The notes: generated by a model not told the origin, from the sequence alone. 64,000 bases of DNA from Hyposmocoma kahamanoa (GCF_003589595.1 NW_020654810.1:22537421-22601420); one strand, 5' to 3'; positions 35,098 to 47,895 are shown, counted from the stretch's first letter. Translations and numbers: made by a program.

Positions 35098-35975
35098 CGA
35101 TACCAGGTGACGGGACGAACAAGTCGTGCGTCTGGTCGTAAGCGACACACCTGTCTATAGCAGTTGAAATGCCACTCAAAGCTTTAACACGTTCCCTGTG
35201 CATTCACCATATATGGTGCTTTTCGAGGTTAAACGATACCTGAGTGCATCACATATGAGGCATAGCCCTTCATAAATTTAAGCATTAAACAAATTTGCAC
35301 ATGTAAGCTAGATTATCTTTATTTACTTGCACGTATGGACCACAAAAATTGTGACGATTAGCATGTGGTATCGGATGACTTTTTAACCAATGTTGCCAGA
35401 TTATCACTGTCAAAATAAAACACAAAAAAAAGAACTAGTACGTGCATGCACCATTAATGTGGCACCAAGTAAAGAACTCATACGTGCGTGTATCACATGT
35501 GGGGCACTTGGGAAAATTGAGAAAATGGGAAGGGGGTTTATGGAAATGATTTTTCATCTATAAATGTATTAATATATACCAATTTCAACGTATTTGCAAA
35601 ATAAAAAAATTGCACGCGAGGGGTCAATTTCTGATTTCCAGTTACACAGGGAACGTGTTAAATCACAAAGATTTTGTGGGGCACTGCCACTAACTCATTT
35701 GCATTTTAGTGACTTTCGAGATATTATTACCTAAAGGCTTATTGTCACCTAAAAAAAATGTTTTTGTATAAAAACAAAACAACAATAAAACTAAAACTAA
35801 ATAAGATATAAAAAAAGCGCTAATAGGGGCTTGTAGATCTCGTTTCGTTCATTCCAGGCATGTTAATAACTCAATTTCGCTAAATATGTCGAATAAATTA
35901 GTTATGACAATGAGGCCAGCATTACGCCCGTCACCCTGAGACATAAGCCTCATGTGCCTGTAATTTTACCTGTTA
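35098..35975 (+). repeat. Repeat A copy split twice
   Basis: The head and central block lie at 35098-35187, the block resumes at 35662-35692 after the piggyBac-like MITE, and the ccgtcaccctgagacataag part lies at 35928-35970. The 35693-35925 stretch between is unassigned. Confidence 0.65.
35188..35657. mobile_element. piggyBac-like MITE (470 bp) with TTAA duplication
   Basis: Perfect 13-bp inverted ends CACGTTCCCTGTG / CACAGGGAACGTG are flanked by TTAA at 35184-35187 and 35658-35661. It splits repeat A exactly at its gctttaaatc site, which is intact in many other A copies. TTAA duplication is the hallmark of piggyBac. There is no transposase frame inside. Confidence 0.85.
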
Positions 35976-36359
35976 TTGTATAAAGACAGCGATATAATTC
36001 AAATTTATGTCATCTACATGCAAATAAATCAGGCATAAGCCTTTATAACCTACGAGGTTGGCGACTAGGAAGACAAATTCAATCATCTGAAGGTAAACTG
36101 GGTGGCCATTCACGATTCGCCTCTATGACGTACGAGTTTTTTGTTTTATTGTATTCGAACCGGCAAACAGTCAGATGTTTTACATCATGGCAAATGTAAA
36201 AAAAGTCCACATTTGAGAACAATCTCACCTGATGCAAAGTGACGGTAAGGTCGACGAAGAAGCATATATATCTGTAGTTGAAATGTACGCATGTGACATT
36301 ACTTCAAGAAAAAAGTGTTATATGTACTGTCGTGATCAGTAAAAAAAATCCGATTTGTC

Positions 36360-36587
36360 CATTGACTTACAATTATATGGACGTCGGGTCCGCGCTAAAA
36401 AGTGTCCGCACTTGTAAGGCGCTAAAATCGTATACAGAGCGCGACACTCCGCTTTAGTCTTCATTTGTTCTACGGACAGCGCGATACTGCGATGACATAA
36501 CAATTTAAATTTCGAATAGGTTGACTTGGGACATTTTTTTCGTGGTTTTTGTATTAGACCCGTCGTCCATTTATTTGTAAGTCAATG
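36360..36587. mobile_element. 228-bp MITE, copy 3
   Basis: Same length and ends as the other two copies. The 8-bp duplication GATTTGTC lies at 36352-36359 and 36588-36595. It lies in the large intron of the host gene. Confidence 0.88.
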
Positions 36588-37689
36588 GATTTGTCACTAT
36601 TTTTATTTCTTGTACTAGATGGAAAGGTAGGTAATGTTACCGCAAGAGAAAAGTACTTAGATATTTTTTAATTTCATTTCTTTAAGAATCGATCATTCTT
36701 ACTGAAATGGTTCTGTTACGCGGCCTAGGCGGTAGTGACGCCAGCTTTATTTTACAATTTATTTTTTTACCACAAAATCAAAACCGTTTGAAAAATGTTT
36801 ATCGTATGGTATACGTGTTCTATTTTATTCAGTTGATATAAAAATTAATATATAATAATATAATAAATATTATGTAAGGTACATGGTCAAGAGCACGTTA
36901 AGCTTGACACATAAGATTTAAATCCAACTCTATGTCGCTTACGATAAGAACGATCCAAAGTACAAAGTGTCAAGCTTGATGTTCTCTTGACTGCACCTAT
37001 TGGATACAGCTGTTTTCTTGTAAAATTGCGAAGACAGTTTGTTTTTTTTCTATCGTGAAGATTTTTCACCGTGTACTAATCAATTTTACTATATATTTTT
37101 TCCAAAGTGACGAAACATTATTTTCTCGGTTTTGAGTTTTTCTCACAAGCGCCCTTTTAACTAACGGCGGCAGACATCTAAATAATACGTTTTCACTCTC
37201 GCCTTGAAACGGCTCAAGTTATAGGATGCAGGCAAGGAATTTCACCCCACAGTCGTTCACCATATAAATGTGGAAAAGTGCAAGTTTTTATGTATATAAA
37301 CAAAATAATTTCTTTTCTGTAATTCATACTTACATCTATGAGGTTTCACTATACGATTTTTAGATATCAACCACTTAAGAGAGCGGCGTCTGTAGTAGAT
37401 TTAGAAAACCTGTTTTAGTACTGCTCTATGTTACAAACTAAAATTTATAAACAACTTAAAATTACAGTTTTTACCGTGTGTATGTATAATACGGTTTAAT
37501 AACGCAAATGGGTTTTACTGTGATTGCCTTTTCGTGCATAGGCAGCAGTGGCGAGGCGTGAAACGAAAAACTACACAAGGTATCAGTATACTTCATTTCA
37601 CTGGTTTACTTATTTTACATTTAACATTTTGAACAAAATGTAGTATTTGGGTAATTTTCAGGTAAGTTTTTTGTACTCAACTTTGGGGA

Positions 37690-37985
37690 CAACTTATTTT
37701 TATAATTATTAATACAAAGATCGAAAAAATTCCTTCGATCCGGTCGGATTCGAACCGACGTCTTCTTGCATACCGTGCCAGACGCTATACCAACTAAGCC
37801 ACGGAACGAACCAACTTTTTTCTATGTGCTTGCATCGTGTCTTTGTATTTGGATTTTCAATGACTTTTTAGTCGTAGCGCCATCTATGAGAAATCTATGA
37901 AAGACTCATCACCCAGTTAGTACCTTTACAGCTACCAGTCCTGGCGAGAGATGTCGCTATTCACTGTATTAATTAAATTTTTATT
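37690..37985 (-). repeat. SINE family B, minus-strand copy
   Basis: Box B complement GGATTCGAACC at 37746-37756 and box A complement ccaactaagccac near 37790-37802. Highly similar to 2390-2702 over its whole length. Confidence 0.75.
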
Positions 37986-38097
37986 GAATTGATATTCAAT
38001 TTTTTTTTGGGAAATTACTCCACTAATTTGTTATGATTAATAATTAATTTGAAATAAAAATTAAATAAATAAATAAAATATAAATTAAAATAAATAA

Positions 38098-38165
38098 TTT
38101 TTTTTCTGAGTGTTCGATCTTTGTATTAATAATTATAACAAACTAGTGGAGTAATTTCACAAAAA
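38098..38165 (+). repeat. SINE family B tail
   Basis: ctgagtgttcgatctttgta then aactagtggagtaatttcac, the tail shared with 2641-2702 and 41660-41715. Confidence 0.5.
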
Positions 38166-38857
38166 AAAAATTTACATCAATTCAATAAAAATTTAATTAA
38201 TTTCTTTTTATTTAAATATTTATAGAATATCATCATGAAGTATCATTTAATATTCGAGTGTGGTAACCTGAAATATTCTTTAATATTTCACGATGATATA
38301 TTCAAGTAATTAAATAATAAAAATTGTCACCAAAATTGAGTACAAAAAACTTACCTGAAAATTACTGATTTGATAATACGTGGAAAATTTTATGAAATCG
38401 AGTTACATGGACGCCTCGCCACTAATAGGTAGTATTTCTTAATTAATTAATTTATTTATTATATGGACAACAAAACAGATAACAATTAAATTACATTGAT
38501 ACAAATTAAATATGATATAACAAAGTTCTGTACTAGACTGTAACCCTACTTATGTTGACACATCATTCTAAAGTAACAAGAAAGAATTACAGTTAAAATT
38601 GCTGATAATTTACTTATTTACTTACGAGTAATACTAAAGCGTCAAGAGAATGGGTGAAAATCTATACAAGTGCAAGTTGCTTTACTACTCGTTCAAATAC
38701 TCTGGATCTTAATCAAAAATGTCCAAATGGCCAATTTCTTTACAATACAAAAAAAATCGTACCGTATTCGCACATGGAACTAAACTCCCTGGAAATAAAT
38801 ACACACCTACATACTTTTCAAATCTCCCATCTTGTTAGAAAACAGCTCGAACCTCCT

Positions 38858-38890
38858 TAATAATAACATTATAATAATAATAATAATAAC
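38858..38890. repeat. (AAT)n microsatellite
   Basis: Runs of ataataataata at the edge of the SINE E copy at 38905, probably its tail. Confidence 0.7.
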
Positions 38891-38904
38891 GCACACACTC
38901 AACA

Positions 38905-39092
38905 TAGCCCCGCACTAGGGAAACCCTGTGTCGCGGGTGCTATGGACACACACATAGACAACCACAAATTACACCCAAACTCACGAGAGAAATAAATGTA
39001 GGCCATATAAATATTTCTCCCGGCCCGGGAATCGAACCTGAGACCTCTGCGTGGCAGTCCGGCATGGTAACCGTTCGGCCACGGAGGCAGTC
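38905..39092 (-). repeat. SINE family E, complete copy
   Basis: The minus strand reads GCCTCCGTGGCCGAACGG (box A) and CAGGTTCGATTCCCGGG (box B) at about 39020-39090, then the E body to the caacatagccccgcactagg end on the + strand. tRNA-derived, no proper acceptor stem. Confidence 0.8.
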
Positions 39093-39294
39093 AAACAAAA
39101 ACAAAGCTCACAAATATGTTAATATTAATAGAGATGATAGACACTAAAACTAGCATCGCATGACCTTCAAAATAAGCCAAGTCACCATGAAAGTGACTAG
39201 CTGTGTCAAATGATCTACGCTCTACATTCGAAATGAGCGTGCAATAGAAATAAACGTTTGTGCTTCTTTTTTTTAATAAGTATGAAATAGTATA

Positions 39295-39380
39295 TAGCAG
39301 CAGTAGAGCTTGCGAAAGAGTACGTCCATGTGAATTCTGCCACCTTACCGCTATTTCTGCCGCCCAGCACTAATGTGAGC
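39295..39380 (-). repeat. Repeat A 3'-end fragment
   Basis: From gcagcagtagagcttgcgaaagag to tgccgcccagcactaatg. Confidence 0.6.
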
Positions 39381-40189
39381 ATAACCTAACCGAACCTAAT
39401 ATCCTGAAAGAACAACGGTTTTGTTATAATTCAGTTTTCGGTGTAATGAAAATTCGAACAAACGTTCGAATTCGAAAAAAAAAAAATTCTAGTTTGTGAT
39501 AGGTACTATCGTACTGCTATTACAAATTACAATAGTGTTGTAACTTAAAACATAGGAAATTCAATGATTTTGTGAATCGGACGATTCTGGCTGCGAGGAA
39601 CACGTAGTGCACGAAAAAACTTCCTCGCAATGACGTCAAGCGTCCTCTTTCCTTTCACCACGATGATGGACACGTACGGTGCAAAATTCAGCATGGCCAC
39701 CTAGCTGTATTGTCAGCCTGGCTAGTTCTAGACCGCGATAATATAGTCTGTCGTTGACACAAGAGGCATTAGAGCTCCTTGTGAACACGTTTGATGGTGA
39801 ATTTTAACCTATTACTATAGATTAGGTACGTAGTGTTTTTAAAGCAAGTGTTCTAGTAAATCTTCTGTTTCCTCTTACTTCTGACCGCTCGAGAGCTGTG
39901 TGTTGGCATGGCACTGTGAAGGCACTATTCGCCATTGTCGTTTGGTCCTTGTCCGATAATAGCCGAGTAAGCAATTTTTAGTTCTATTTAAAAGAGAAGT
40001 AGGTCCACTGCAAGTGACATAATTAGTTAAAACAAAAGAACACAAACCCACCGTCCGTCTGTCACTCCACGTCCGTCAGTCAACCAGCCATGCATAGCAC
40101 GCTGGCGTTAAAAAAAGGTCACAACAGCTATCATTGGACAATATGCCGGAAATGATACGCTGATGGTGACAGTTTTGTCTCTTTAAAGG

Positions 40190-40385
40190 TATAGTACAGA
40201 TTTATTTCTACCGCCAAACAGTAACGTAAACATTAGGTACTACATTCTGGTTTAGAGCGGTATAGGTGCTGATGAAATTACAGACACATAGGACTTGTCA
40301 ACTTACGTCTCAGAATGACTGGCGCAGTGGCAGTGCCTCCCGGATCTTTGCTATTTAAAGCGCAGGCGCACTACTTGTGCAGTAG
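40190..40385 (-). repeat. Repeat A copy
   Basis: tatttctaccgccaaacag to gcgcaggcgcactacttgtgc. Eroded, with the gctctgagtggc head segment deleted. Confidence 0.7.
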
Positions 40386-40904
40386 TGACTGGTATAATGA
40401 AAAGGGTATATCTTATATCATTAATTAGTTATAAGAATAAGAGCAGGACCCATTTGGGAAAAGAACTTTATTAAATTGTTTTATGTATGGGTCTATTTAA
40501 TTTTCGGTGTTCTGTTTAATCATAGTACATCACTGGTTTCAGGCCAGGCAATAAGTGAGATCGAGTTGTTTCTATTATCTTTCGAACGATATTATTAACG
40601 AACTGTTCGAAAATTAATGCCCTGGGTAGCAATGAGATTGGGCAGAGCGACGTGCGCGCATACACCGTGACAAATTGCCATTGTTGTCCAAATATTTAGG
40701 ATTGGCTTTAACCGACTGTAAATTCATTCCTTTTGCCTTTATTCTCAAAAAAACTGCTTTGTACAAAAACTGTTTTGTAACAAAATTTCCTAGTCTATAA
40801 TAAAGTTACAGTTAGTTCAATTATCTACGTTTTTTAAAATCCTTTTTAAAACAGATTAGTTAGCCTATATATAGTCTCACAGCTGGGCACAGCCTCCTTT
40901 CACA

Positions 40905-41325
40905 ATGAGATAAATTTATTTCAATAACTTAATCTAATCCAATGCAAGTGAAACAAATGTAAATAAAGCTATTATAGTATTCAAATAAAAATTAACAAGG
41001 GAATCTAAATTGTACATTCTTCATAGTAAAGCTATACATTTCAATATAAGCATCTAATGTGTAATTGCGACGCCTAAACTAAGTATTTTAAGCATCTTTT
41101 TGGGCAAGTGTCTTTATATTACAGCTTAAAAATAGATTTTCTATATTTAACAATAAAATAATTAGCAGTTATAAATTCATGGTTACCTACATAAAAATAA
41201 TTATGAAACAACTTCAATATGTAACTATATTCCGAAAAACTAAAACGTGCAAGCTTGGATTCGAACCCACGCCCTCTGCTCGAGAAGCGGCAGGTGAAGC
41301 CATTAGGATACGACGGCATTTAAAT
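40905..41325 (-). repeat. SINE family C with tRNA-like head
   Basis: The minus strand has box A (TATCCTAATGG) and box B (GGTTCGAATCC, complement at about 41255-41266), then a body shared with 20640-20970 (ttacctacataaaaataatt, gtgtaattgcga). Confidence 0.7.
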
Positions 41326-41424
41326 TTTTATCCAGTTAGAACATTCGCAATGAACCAATAAATTAAAACTGGTTTTTCTATCGGAAATTATAAGATGAAA
41401 CTTAATTAATAACTCAAGTTCATC

Positions 41425-41715
41425 TAGTCAAGATCTAAAAGTTGGTAAGAATGTTACCAGTTAAGTAACATTCACATGAAGCGAGTTAAGAAATAGATCT
41501 CTCACTCTTTACAACAAATAAGTCGTTAAAAACGAAAAGCAAAGTGTGCAACAAGCGCATACAGAAATTCGTAAGGTCGTTCGTCCCGTCCCTTAGTTGG
41601 ATAGCGTCTGTCACGGTTTGCTGGAAGACGTTGGTTCGAATCCAACCAGTTCGATGGAATTTTTTCTAAGTGTTAATCTTTGTATTAATAATTATAACAA
41701 ACTATAGTGGCGTAA
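41425..41715 (+). repeat. SINE family B copy
   Basis: Box A ccttagttgg near 41591 and box B GGTTCGAATCC at 41633-41643, then taagtgttaatctttgtatt. Confidence 0.7.
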
Positions 41716-41844
41716 TTTCACAAAAATAATTGAATATCATGGTGACCAAACAACGTGACATTTAATAAAAAAAACTTTATAAATTATCATGTAGGTTTAT
41801 TAGATACTTGGAAAAACAGGTTTGTTCCCAGTCCCAGATAGTTA

Positions 41845-42150
41845 GTTATCTGGGACTCCGAAAAGGCTGTATAACTAAACTTGTGCTTTTAGCGTAGCTG
41901 TTAAGTAATTTAAAAACGACACATTTTGGTGACTTTGATTTCTTATAAAATGTATTTTTAATTTACTTTAATACATATAACAATTGCGTTATTAAATATT
42001 GTTTTTATTTTCAAATGTATTCATGTATAATCTGTTGGTATTTCAAATAAATAAGTTATCTGGGACTCCTAAAAGGGTGTATAACTAAAGTTGTCTTCTC
42101 AGCGAAGCTGGTAAGTAATTTAAAAACGACACACTCTGGTGTCTTTGATA
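41845..42150 (+). repeat. About 210-bp direct duplication
   Basis: agttatctgggactcc... to ...tttaaaaacgacac at 41845-41970 recurs at 42052-42145 with scattered changes. A related AT-rich piece (aatattgtttttatttt) recurs again at 41996 and 42908. Confidence 0.6.
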
Positions 42151-42559
42151 TCTTATAAAATTAAAATTTTTTTGTTAGAATTTGGTTTCGTAGTATAACA
42201 CCTCTCGTTAAAGGCGAATTTAAACATCGTGACGAAGATGGTTAACAACCTGCACAACAAATAGTGATTTGAATACTTTTAATTAACTTAAATACGTGTA
42301 AACATCACTTTATTTTTTTAAAAGATCATTCAAAGCTTATTTACTTAATATTCAGCAATCTCTAGCGTAGCTGTTGTTGTGTCGGGGATGTGTACGTTTT
42401 TATCTGTTATATTTTTTATTTAATTTTTCATTTTGATGATTTTTATTTTATTTTATTTTACTATTTTATCTTATTGCCATTTTAGTTAATTCATAATTAT
42501 TATTCATTATAAGAATTATATGGAATCACACTTGTTTACAACTACAATATAAAGTGCAA

Positions 42560-42900
42560 CAAATCGTACATAAGTTTCGTCCACTTTGTTCCGTGCCATG
42601 TGTTCCCTGTTGCCGGATCCACTGAAAATCAGCGTCGTAGCACTTCCAGTGAGACGACACCAAGCTGAGTGGATGACGGATTCCGTAACAGCACAGCACG
42701 CACTTTTTATGGCTTGTTACTTGTTTATTTGTTACAATATTAATACTTCTTATTTGTGTAATATGTGCACGTGTAATATTTAAATGTTATGCTTTAGTCT
42801 TTCTTTCCGTCTTATGTTATGTATCGTACAATTTAAATATATGTGTACTGTGTTGTTTTCGTGAATAAACAATTTCTATTCTATTCTATTCTATTCTAAA
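42560..42900 (+). repeat. LINE or SINE 3' end with (TATTC)n tail
   Basis: A non-coding tail with gaataaacaatttc leads into six copies of a TATTC-type microsatellite at 42873-42896. Such tails mark the 3' ends of several lepidopteran LINEs and SINEs. The parent is not identified. Confidence 0.4.
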
Positions 42901-43147
42901 CCTTATTAAATATTGTTTTTATTTTTAAATCTATTCATGTGTAATCTATTCGTATTGCAAATAAATAAATAAACCTGCATTGGGGCAGAACGACAGACTA
43001 TGGTCTACATCGTCTTTTTAAAGGGGTACGTGCCTAGCAGTGAACGTATAATGGTTTGATGATGATGATCCCTAATATCGAAAACTGGAATCGAAATCGA
43101 TTAAACCTTTGTAGGACGAGAATCGCAATTTTTTTTTAATTTACTGA

Positions 43148-43235
43148 TGCATCGCGGGTGCCATGGACATGTCACATGTCTATGTGAGACAACCACAAAT
43201 TACACCCAAACTCAGGAGATAAATAAATGTTAATT
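43148..43235 (-). repeat. SINE family E body fragment
   Basis: catcgcgggtgccatgg to acccaaactcaggagataaat. The tRNA-like head is missing. Confidence 0.6.
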
Positions 43236-43705
43236 CTTCGGCAACGGAGCAAGAGGCCATATGCAGACACACACAAAGGCTGCGAACTTGTAAATCTCCT
43301 CTTCCCGTAGGGGGTTAATAAAATAGAACAGCGTTCGATGTAAAAGATAGAACGTTGTATTGAATTGATTGTCTATTACATTATAAGCTTTGTCTCTATT
43401 GGAAAGAAACAAGAAATGAATATCCAATCGACCGTGTCAATCTAAAATTATAATGTTAAGGAGACCGCACGCGTAAACGTAAACTGATATAAATTGTTTT
43501 CAATAGTGGATTTTACTGTTTACGATAAAACAAATGGCTTTAGAAAATTACTTACAGATTGCACTTTCATTCTGTTCTGTTAGAAACAGATATCTAACAC
43601 GATACCTTGGAAATTTATTATAGTAGATAAGTAAATTGAAAAGAAAAATTCTTTACACGAATAATTTAACATGTCTAGTGAACGACACCTGTATTAATAG
43701 ACCTT

Positions 43706-43915
43706 ACATATTTCTGCCGCCAAGCTGTAATGTAAGCATTACTGTGTATCCGATTTGAAGGGTAAGGGTGCCGGTGAAATTACAGACACATGAGACTTAT
43801 CAACTTCTGTCTTAGAGTGACGGGCGCAGTGGCAATGCCCCTCAGATCTGAGTGATACTTCAACTGTTATGGACAAAGTGTGCGCGACTTGTTCGTCCCG
43901 TCATTTGGTCTCATA
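43706..43915 (-). repeat. Repeat A copy
   Basis: tatttctgccgccaagctg to cgcgacttgttcgtcccgtc. Hairpin preserved as ctgtaatgtaagcattactg. Confidence 0.75.
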
Positions 43916-44279
43916 ATAAATAAACAAGGTAAAGAATTGTCTTGTTTAATAACACGTATTCGGGTCTCCCTGCACGACTGACGTACATTCCGTTTCTGAA
44001 CATCAACAGCAAGCGAGTTATGTCGATTGGCAAATAATTTCTCCACAGTGGCAAGCATTATACGTATGCCAAGTTTAATAACACTGCCAGAAATATATGA
44101 GACAGTTCATCTTTACGTCTTACGAGGTTTCGGGCCATACTCCGCATTTATTAAAGAAATTTAAATTCTTACATTAGGGTCACAGTACATTTATGTTACG
44201 AAGAATAGTGAGTTTTTTATGAGATATAGTGACAGACATGATATTAATACGATGAATAAAAATTAACTGGCTGTTCTTG

Positions 44280-44960
44280 AAAGCCATCTTCGCAAATTGA
44301 TTTAAGAGAAACGTATACGCTTCTATAATCAGATTCCGGTTGATATTCAAAATTTGTCATTTGCTTAAAACTTTATTTCTCTTTACAAAGGTTATACAGT
44401 GTTAAAATGATTCACATGAAGTGCCTAAATATTTTATACCTTCATAAGAGACTGGAGTCGAAACTAGGAATTATCCTTTGGGACAGATCTCCAGGCGCTC
44501 ACCTAACCGGATAATTATGGTATTTAGAAAGGCAGCATTACAATGTAAATTTGTTACAAACATCACTGTTATAGAAGATTGTCGTTGTAAATAGAAAATT
44601 AATAGCAACTACAATGAAGAAAGAGTAAACGATGAAAACTATAGTGATACAAAATCTTTATACATATTATACTATTCAACTTCTGCATTTTTAGATAAGA
44701 AAAATCCATGATAACCCTCTTGCAGATTGCTTCGGTCTATAATAATATTGTAAATGATAAATGTGTACAAAATTTTTATTTAGCACCCGCTTGATTTTGC
44801 CTTACAAAGGAGTAAGTAGAGTTTAATTAATATGACAATTTCAAGTGTAATTTATTTACCTGTGAAATCAAGTTTATTTAATTAGATTCCCCTAAGAAGA
44901 ATGACTCAGAAATTCTAGGAATCCTTTTTAACAAACACTTATGTGCATTTGTCATTTATA
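44280..44960 (+). pseudogene. CR1-like LINE tail, partly scrambled
   Basis: IPVDIQNLSFA is readable on the + strand near 44330-44370. The 3' UTR blocks shared with 50240-50590 follow at 44700-44890. At 44885-44960 another piece of the same UTR appears in the opposite orientation. A block near 44450-44515 (agagactggagtcga then gggacagatctccagg) is also present at 34535-34600. Confidence 0.45.
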
Positions 44961-45534
44961 ATATTTGTTTCAAATATCGCTGATCGACACGACCTAGAAG
45001 AACAAAGTAAGCGGGTCACTGCATTAATTTTTGCTATCCAACTACACAGAAACTGTTTAAATTGCATACGTCGTCATTAAGATGATAAGGATTTACTCAA
45101 ACCTACCTTGAAAATAATATTTTAATAAATAGAATACAAGCTCCCCTGAACAAAAGAATACCGCATATTGTCATTCGTAGCATTAAAACGCTTCTCACGA
45201 TCGAACCAACAACGTTTACAATATACATCCTTGACCGTAAAAAGCCTGCAGGCAAAATACTCCGTTGAACAGCTTGTAAAGAACCGTCTGTTGGAAGTTC
45301 CACGGTTTGATTTATAAAATATTTTTAGTAATGACAGATCAAGTTTAGCTGGTCGTTTTCTTGATGACTTGTAAGAACACCGTGATATGCATGTATGAAA
45401 TGAGCACTCATTTATTGGAGTTAAATTGTGTTGCTACAGAATATTAATGATGTCATTAATTTTATGGCTCAAAAGCCATTAAAAAAAATTTCGTGCACTT
45501 GTCTAAAAAGGCCACATCAGCAAAATGTAATAAT

Positions 45535-45790
45535 CTTAGTACAGAGTAGGTACTAAAAAAACCAACCTCAAAAGTACGTAGTATTGAAATATCCCCTAGT
45601 TCGCCACTATACATTATACAGGACTTGACACAGGAGATAATAAAAATCGGTTCTCACTATTAAAAGTATATTGAGAGAGAAAAACGCCTTGAATTGGAGA
45701 ATAGCAAAACCAACCATTAAAATAATTGCTCCTTAAGTAAAATTTAGGCGCTATTTATATCACATATAAAAAAAACACTACCGGCATTAG
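45535..45790 (-). repeat. Repeat D copy with the P-like element's empty site
   Basis: gtactaaaaaaaccaacctc to ggcgctatttatatcac. It contains ccaaccattaaaataattgc at about 45711-45730, the unoccupied counterpart of the 14.5 kb insertion site. Confidence 0.7.
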
Positions 45791-46304
45791 TTTATCACGA
45801 AAAGTACAATTTAGGGCTATTCAATGTCGGAGTTAGAGTCATTTTTTTTTTGTACAAACGTGTACCACCGTAGCGTAGATCACAGCATCGGTTAACATGT
45901 ACCTAACTGTTTATCTGTTATATGTATATGTTTATTTAAAAAAAAACGGGTGCGACGTTTTGTATTGTACAAGTTGATACAGATATAAATGACAATAACT
46001 TTCTCGGTTCACACAAAACATTGGACAATATTGACAATACTGAGCATAGAGAAGTTTCGCACGCTGTCGATACAAAGAATTATATCGCGGGAAACATGAC
46101 GAATCTCTCTGTAGAAAATCTGCCAATAAACGTACCTGCTAAACATGTCTTAGGTTTTCACGACAGCTACACGTTAAACGGCTGATTAGAACCTGTAAAC
46201 CATGGGATCTGTAAGGAGTCCGTAACGTTGGATTGTTTGAAATACGTCATGTTAGATACGAAAAAAGGAGTTTCATGTCAATGTCTTAAACTGCTAACAG
46301 ATTG

Positions 46305-46495
46305 TTTAATTGCATGCAGTCGGTTTCAACTGCATGCAATTAATGCGCGAAGTCGTTATCAACTTCATGCAGTCGAAATCTCGGATCACGACTTCATGCA
46401 GCCGAGATCGGCTGCATGCCGTTAATAGTTGAGTCGTTATCAACTTCATGCATTCTTGGTCTCAGCTCCATGAGTTTATTACGACTTCGTGAATT
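46305..46495. repeat. Irregular repeats around TGCATGCAG and TCGTTATCAACTTCATGCA
   Basis: Blocks such as cttcatgcagtcg, cttcatgcagccg and gtcgttatcaacttcatgca recur four to five times with alternating orientation (ctgcatgca). The spacing is irregular, so it is not a simple tandem array. Immediately followed by the perfect hairpin at 46499. Confidence 0.6.
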
Positions 46496-46498
46496 AAT

Positions 46499-46544
46499 CG
46501 CAAACATACATAATTTCAGGAAACTGAAATTATGTATGTTTGCG
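46499..46544. repeat. Perfect 21-bp hairpin with GAAA loop
   Basis: CGCAAACATACATAATTTCA plus G at 46499-46519 is the exact complement of 46524-46544, with loop GAAA at 46520-46523. In RNA this would be a GNRA tetraloop hairpin. It lies in the large intron at the end of a region full of tgcatgca dyads. Confidence 0.85.
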
Positions 46545-46664
46545 AAACACACGTAATTTCAGAGTTAACAAAGTATTTGACATACCTATAGCTTCAACCA
46601 ATTACAGAAAGAATTCGTTTCTGCTGCGAGCTTGCAACAACATCAATAGTGGCTTGCATACCAG

Positions 46665-46740
46665 TTTTTATGGTCTGAGATACCCGAATTCGAACCCCGG
46701 CCACGTCAATGTAGAAGAAACCAACTTTTCTATATAGTCT
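46665..46740 (-). repeat. tRNA-like SINE fragment
   Basis: Complement of cccgaattcgaaccccggc at about 46683-46701 gives a box B-like GGTTCGAATTC. No box A found. Confidence 0.4.
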
Positions 46741-47814
46741 CGGGTCTGTGTGTTTGTGGTACCATCGGCGTAATTTTTTACGATTTCCATAACATAAGTA
46801 AGTGCTTTAGTAACTTACTTTGGGATCAAAGCAAGTTGTGTAATATTTATTATTATTATATGAACGTCCACATCCTGGGGTTAAAGACCCCCATGTACTG
46901 GAGGAATTGTATTCACGAGTCGTCGTTTCAGACTGATCGAAACGACGAATCAATAGTGTACGTTTATGTCGTTAAAGATTAACTTGAACGCCATGGGAGT
47001 AGCGATGGATCGATACGATTATCATGACGATCGATCGAAACGAGAAATCAGATGATTTATGGGAGCGGCTTAAATTCCAAGTCAGAGATCGGTCTCACCT
47101 TGATAAATTAAAAACATTACAATCTACACACTCAAAAAAACCCAACAATCACTTGTTGCAACCTGCTGTTACGAAATGAATCCCAAAAGTACAGCAGAAA
47201 TAATTTATGACTTTCGCTAAGCAATTTTTAACAAAATAATGAATAAATACGTAATGGTGGGAAACTGTTTTTGATAGAACAATGATGCTATTACGTCAAA
47301 GAGTTGTGTTTGATGCTAGTTTAATGTGGAAATGACCCCGTGGACATGGCAACAGACGTAGATACTTCCGACTTGGTTGCATTGCCTGGGTGGTGAGCAA
47401 ATTACATGTTTATTTGAGACATTATAACTGTTTAAAGTATATGCAGTAAAATCCGTGACAGCTAGGAATGTCTGATTGATTTATTATTCATCGGTGCAGT
47501 TTTTATAACACTTTACTAACAGTGAAGACATCGACTGCACAATATTACGCTAAGTGAAACCTATGCACGGTTTCGTTTAAATTTTGTAGCTTATTTGAAG
47601 TGCAATCGAAATGTTAAGAGCAGGAAATCGACGTTGCGTATATATTTGTCGGCCTTCGACAAATCTCCTTAAAAGCCTGTCTGTCACTTAAGTATTAAAA
47701 AGGCTTGAACAGCTTGAATGCAATGGTAATCAAGCTGATTTTAGATTTGAAAAAAATCGAGACCAGGATGTATTAAATTGCAATTACAACTCACATTTTT
47801 TAACACTCTTGAGT

Positions 47815-47895
47815 AGCACTGCAGCTATGGACTGGCGTATCGCTTACCACCTGGTTAACAATTTGGTCATTGCGTCACTTGGTGTCTTATAAAAA
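47815..47895 (-). repeat. Repeat A head fragment
   Basis: agtagcactgcagctatggac to gcgtcacttggtgtc. The R1-clade LINE fragment inserted about 40 bp downstream. Confidence 0.55.

Noticed and set aside
41240..41310. Possible tRNA on the minus strand
   Set aside because: The box B and D-arm are good but the flanks match the body of SINE family C and the acceptor ends do not pair.
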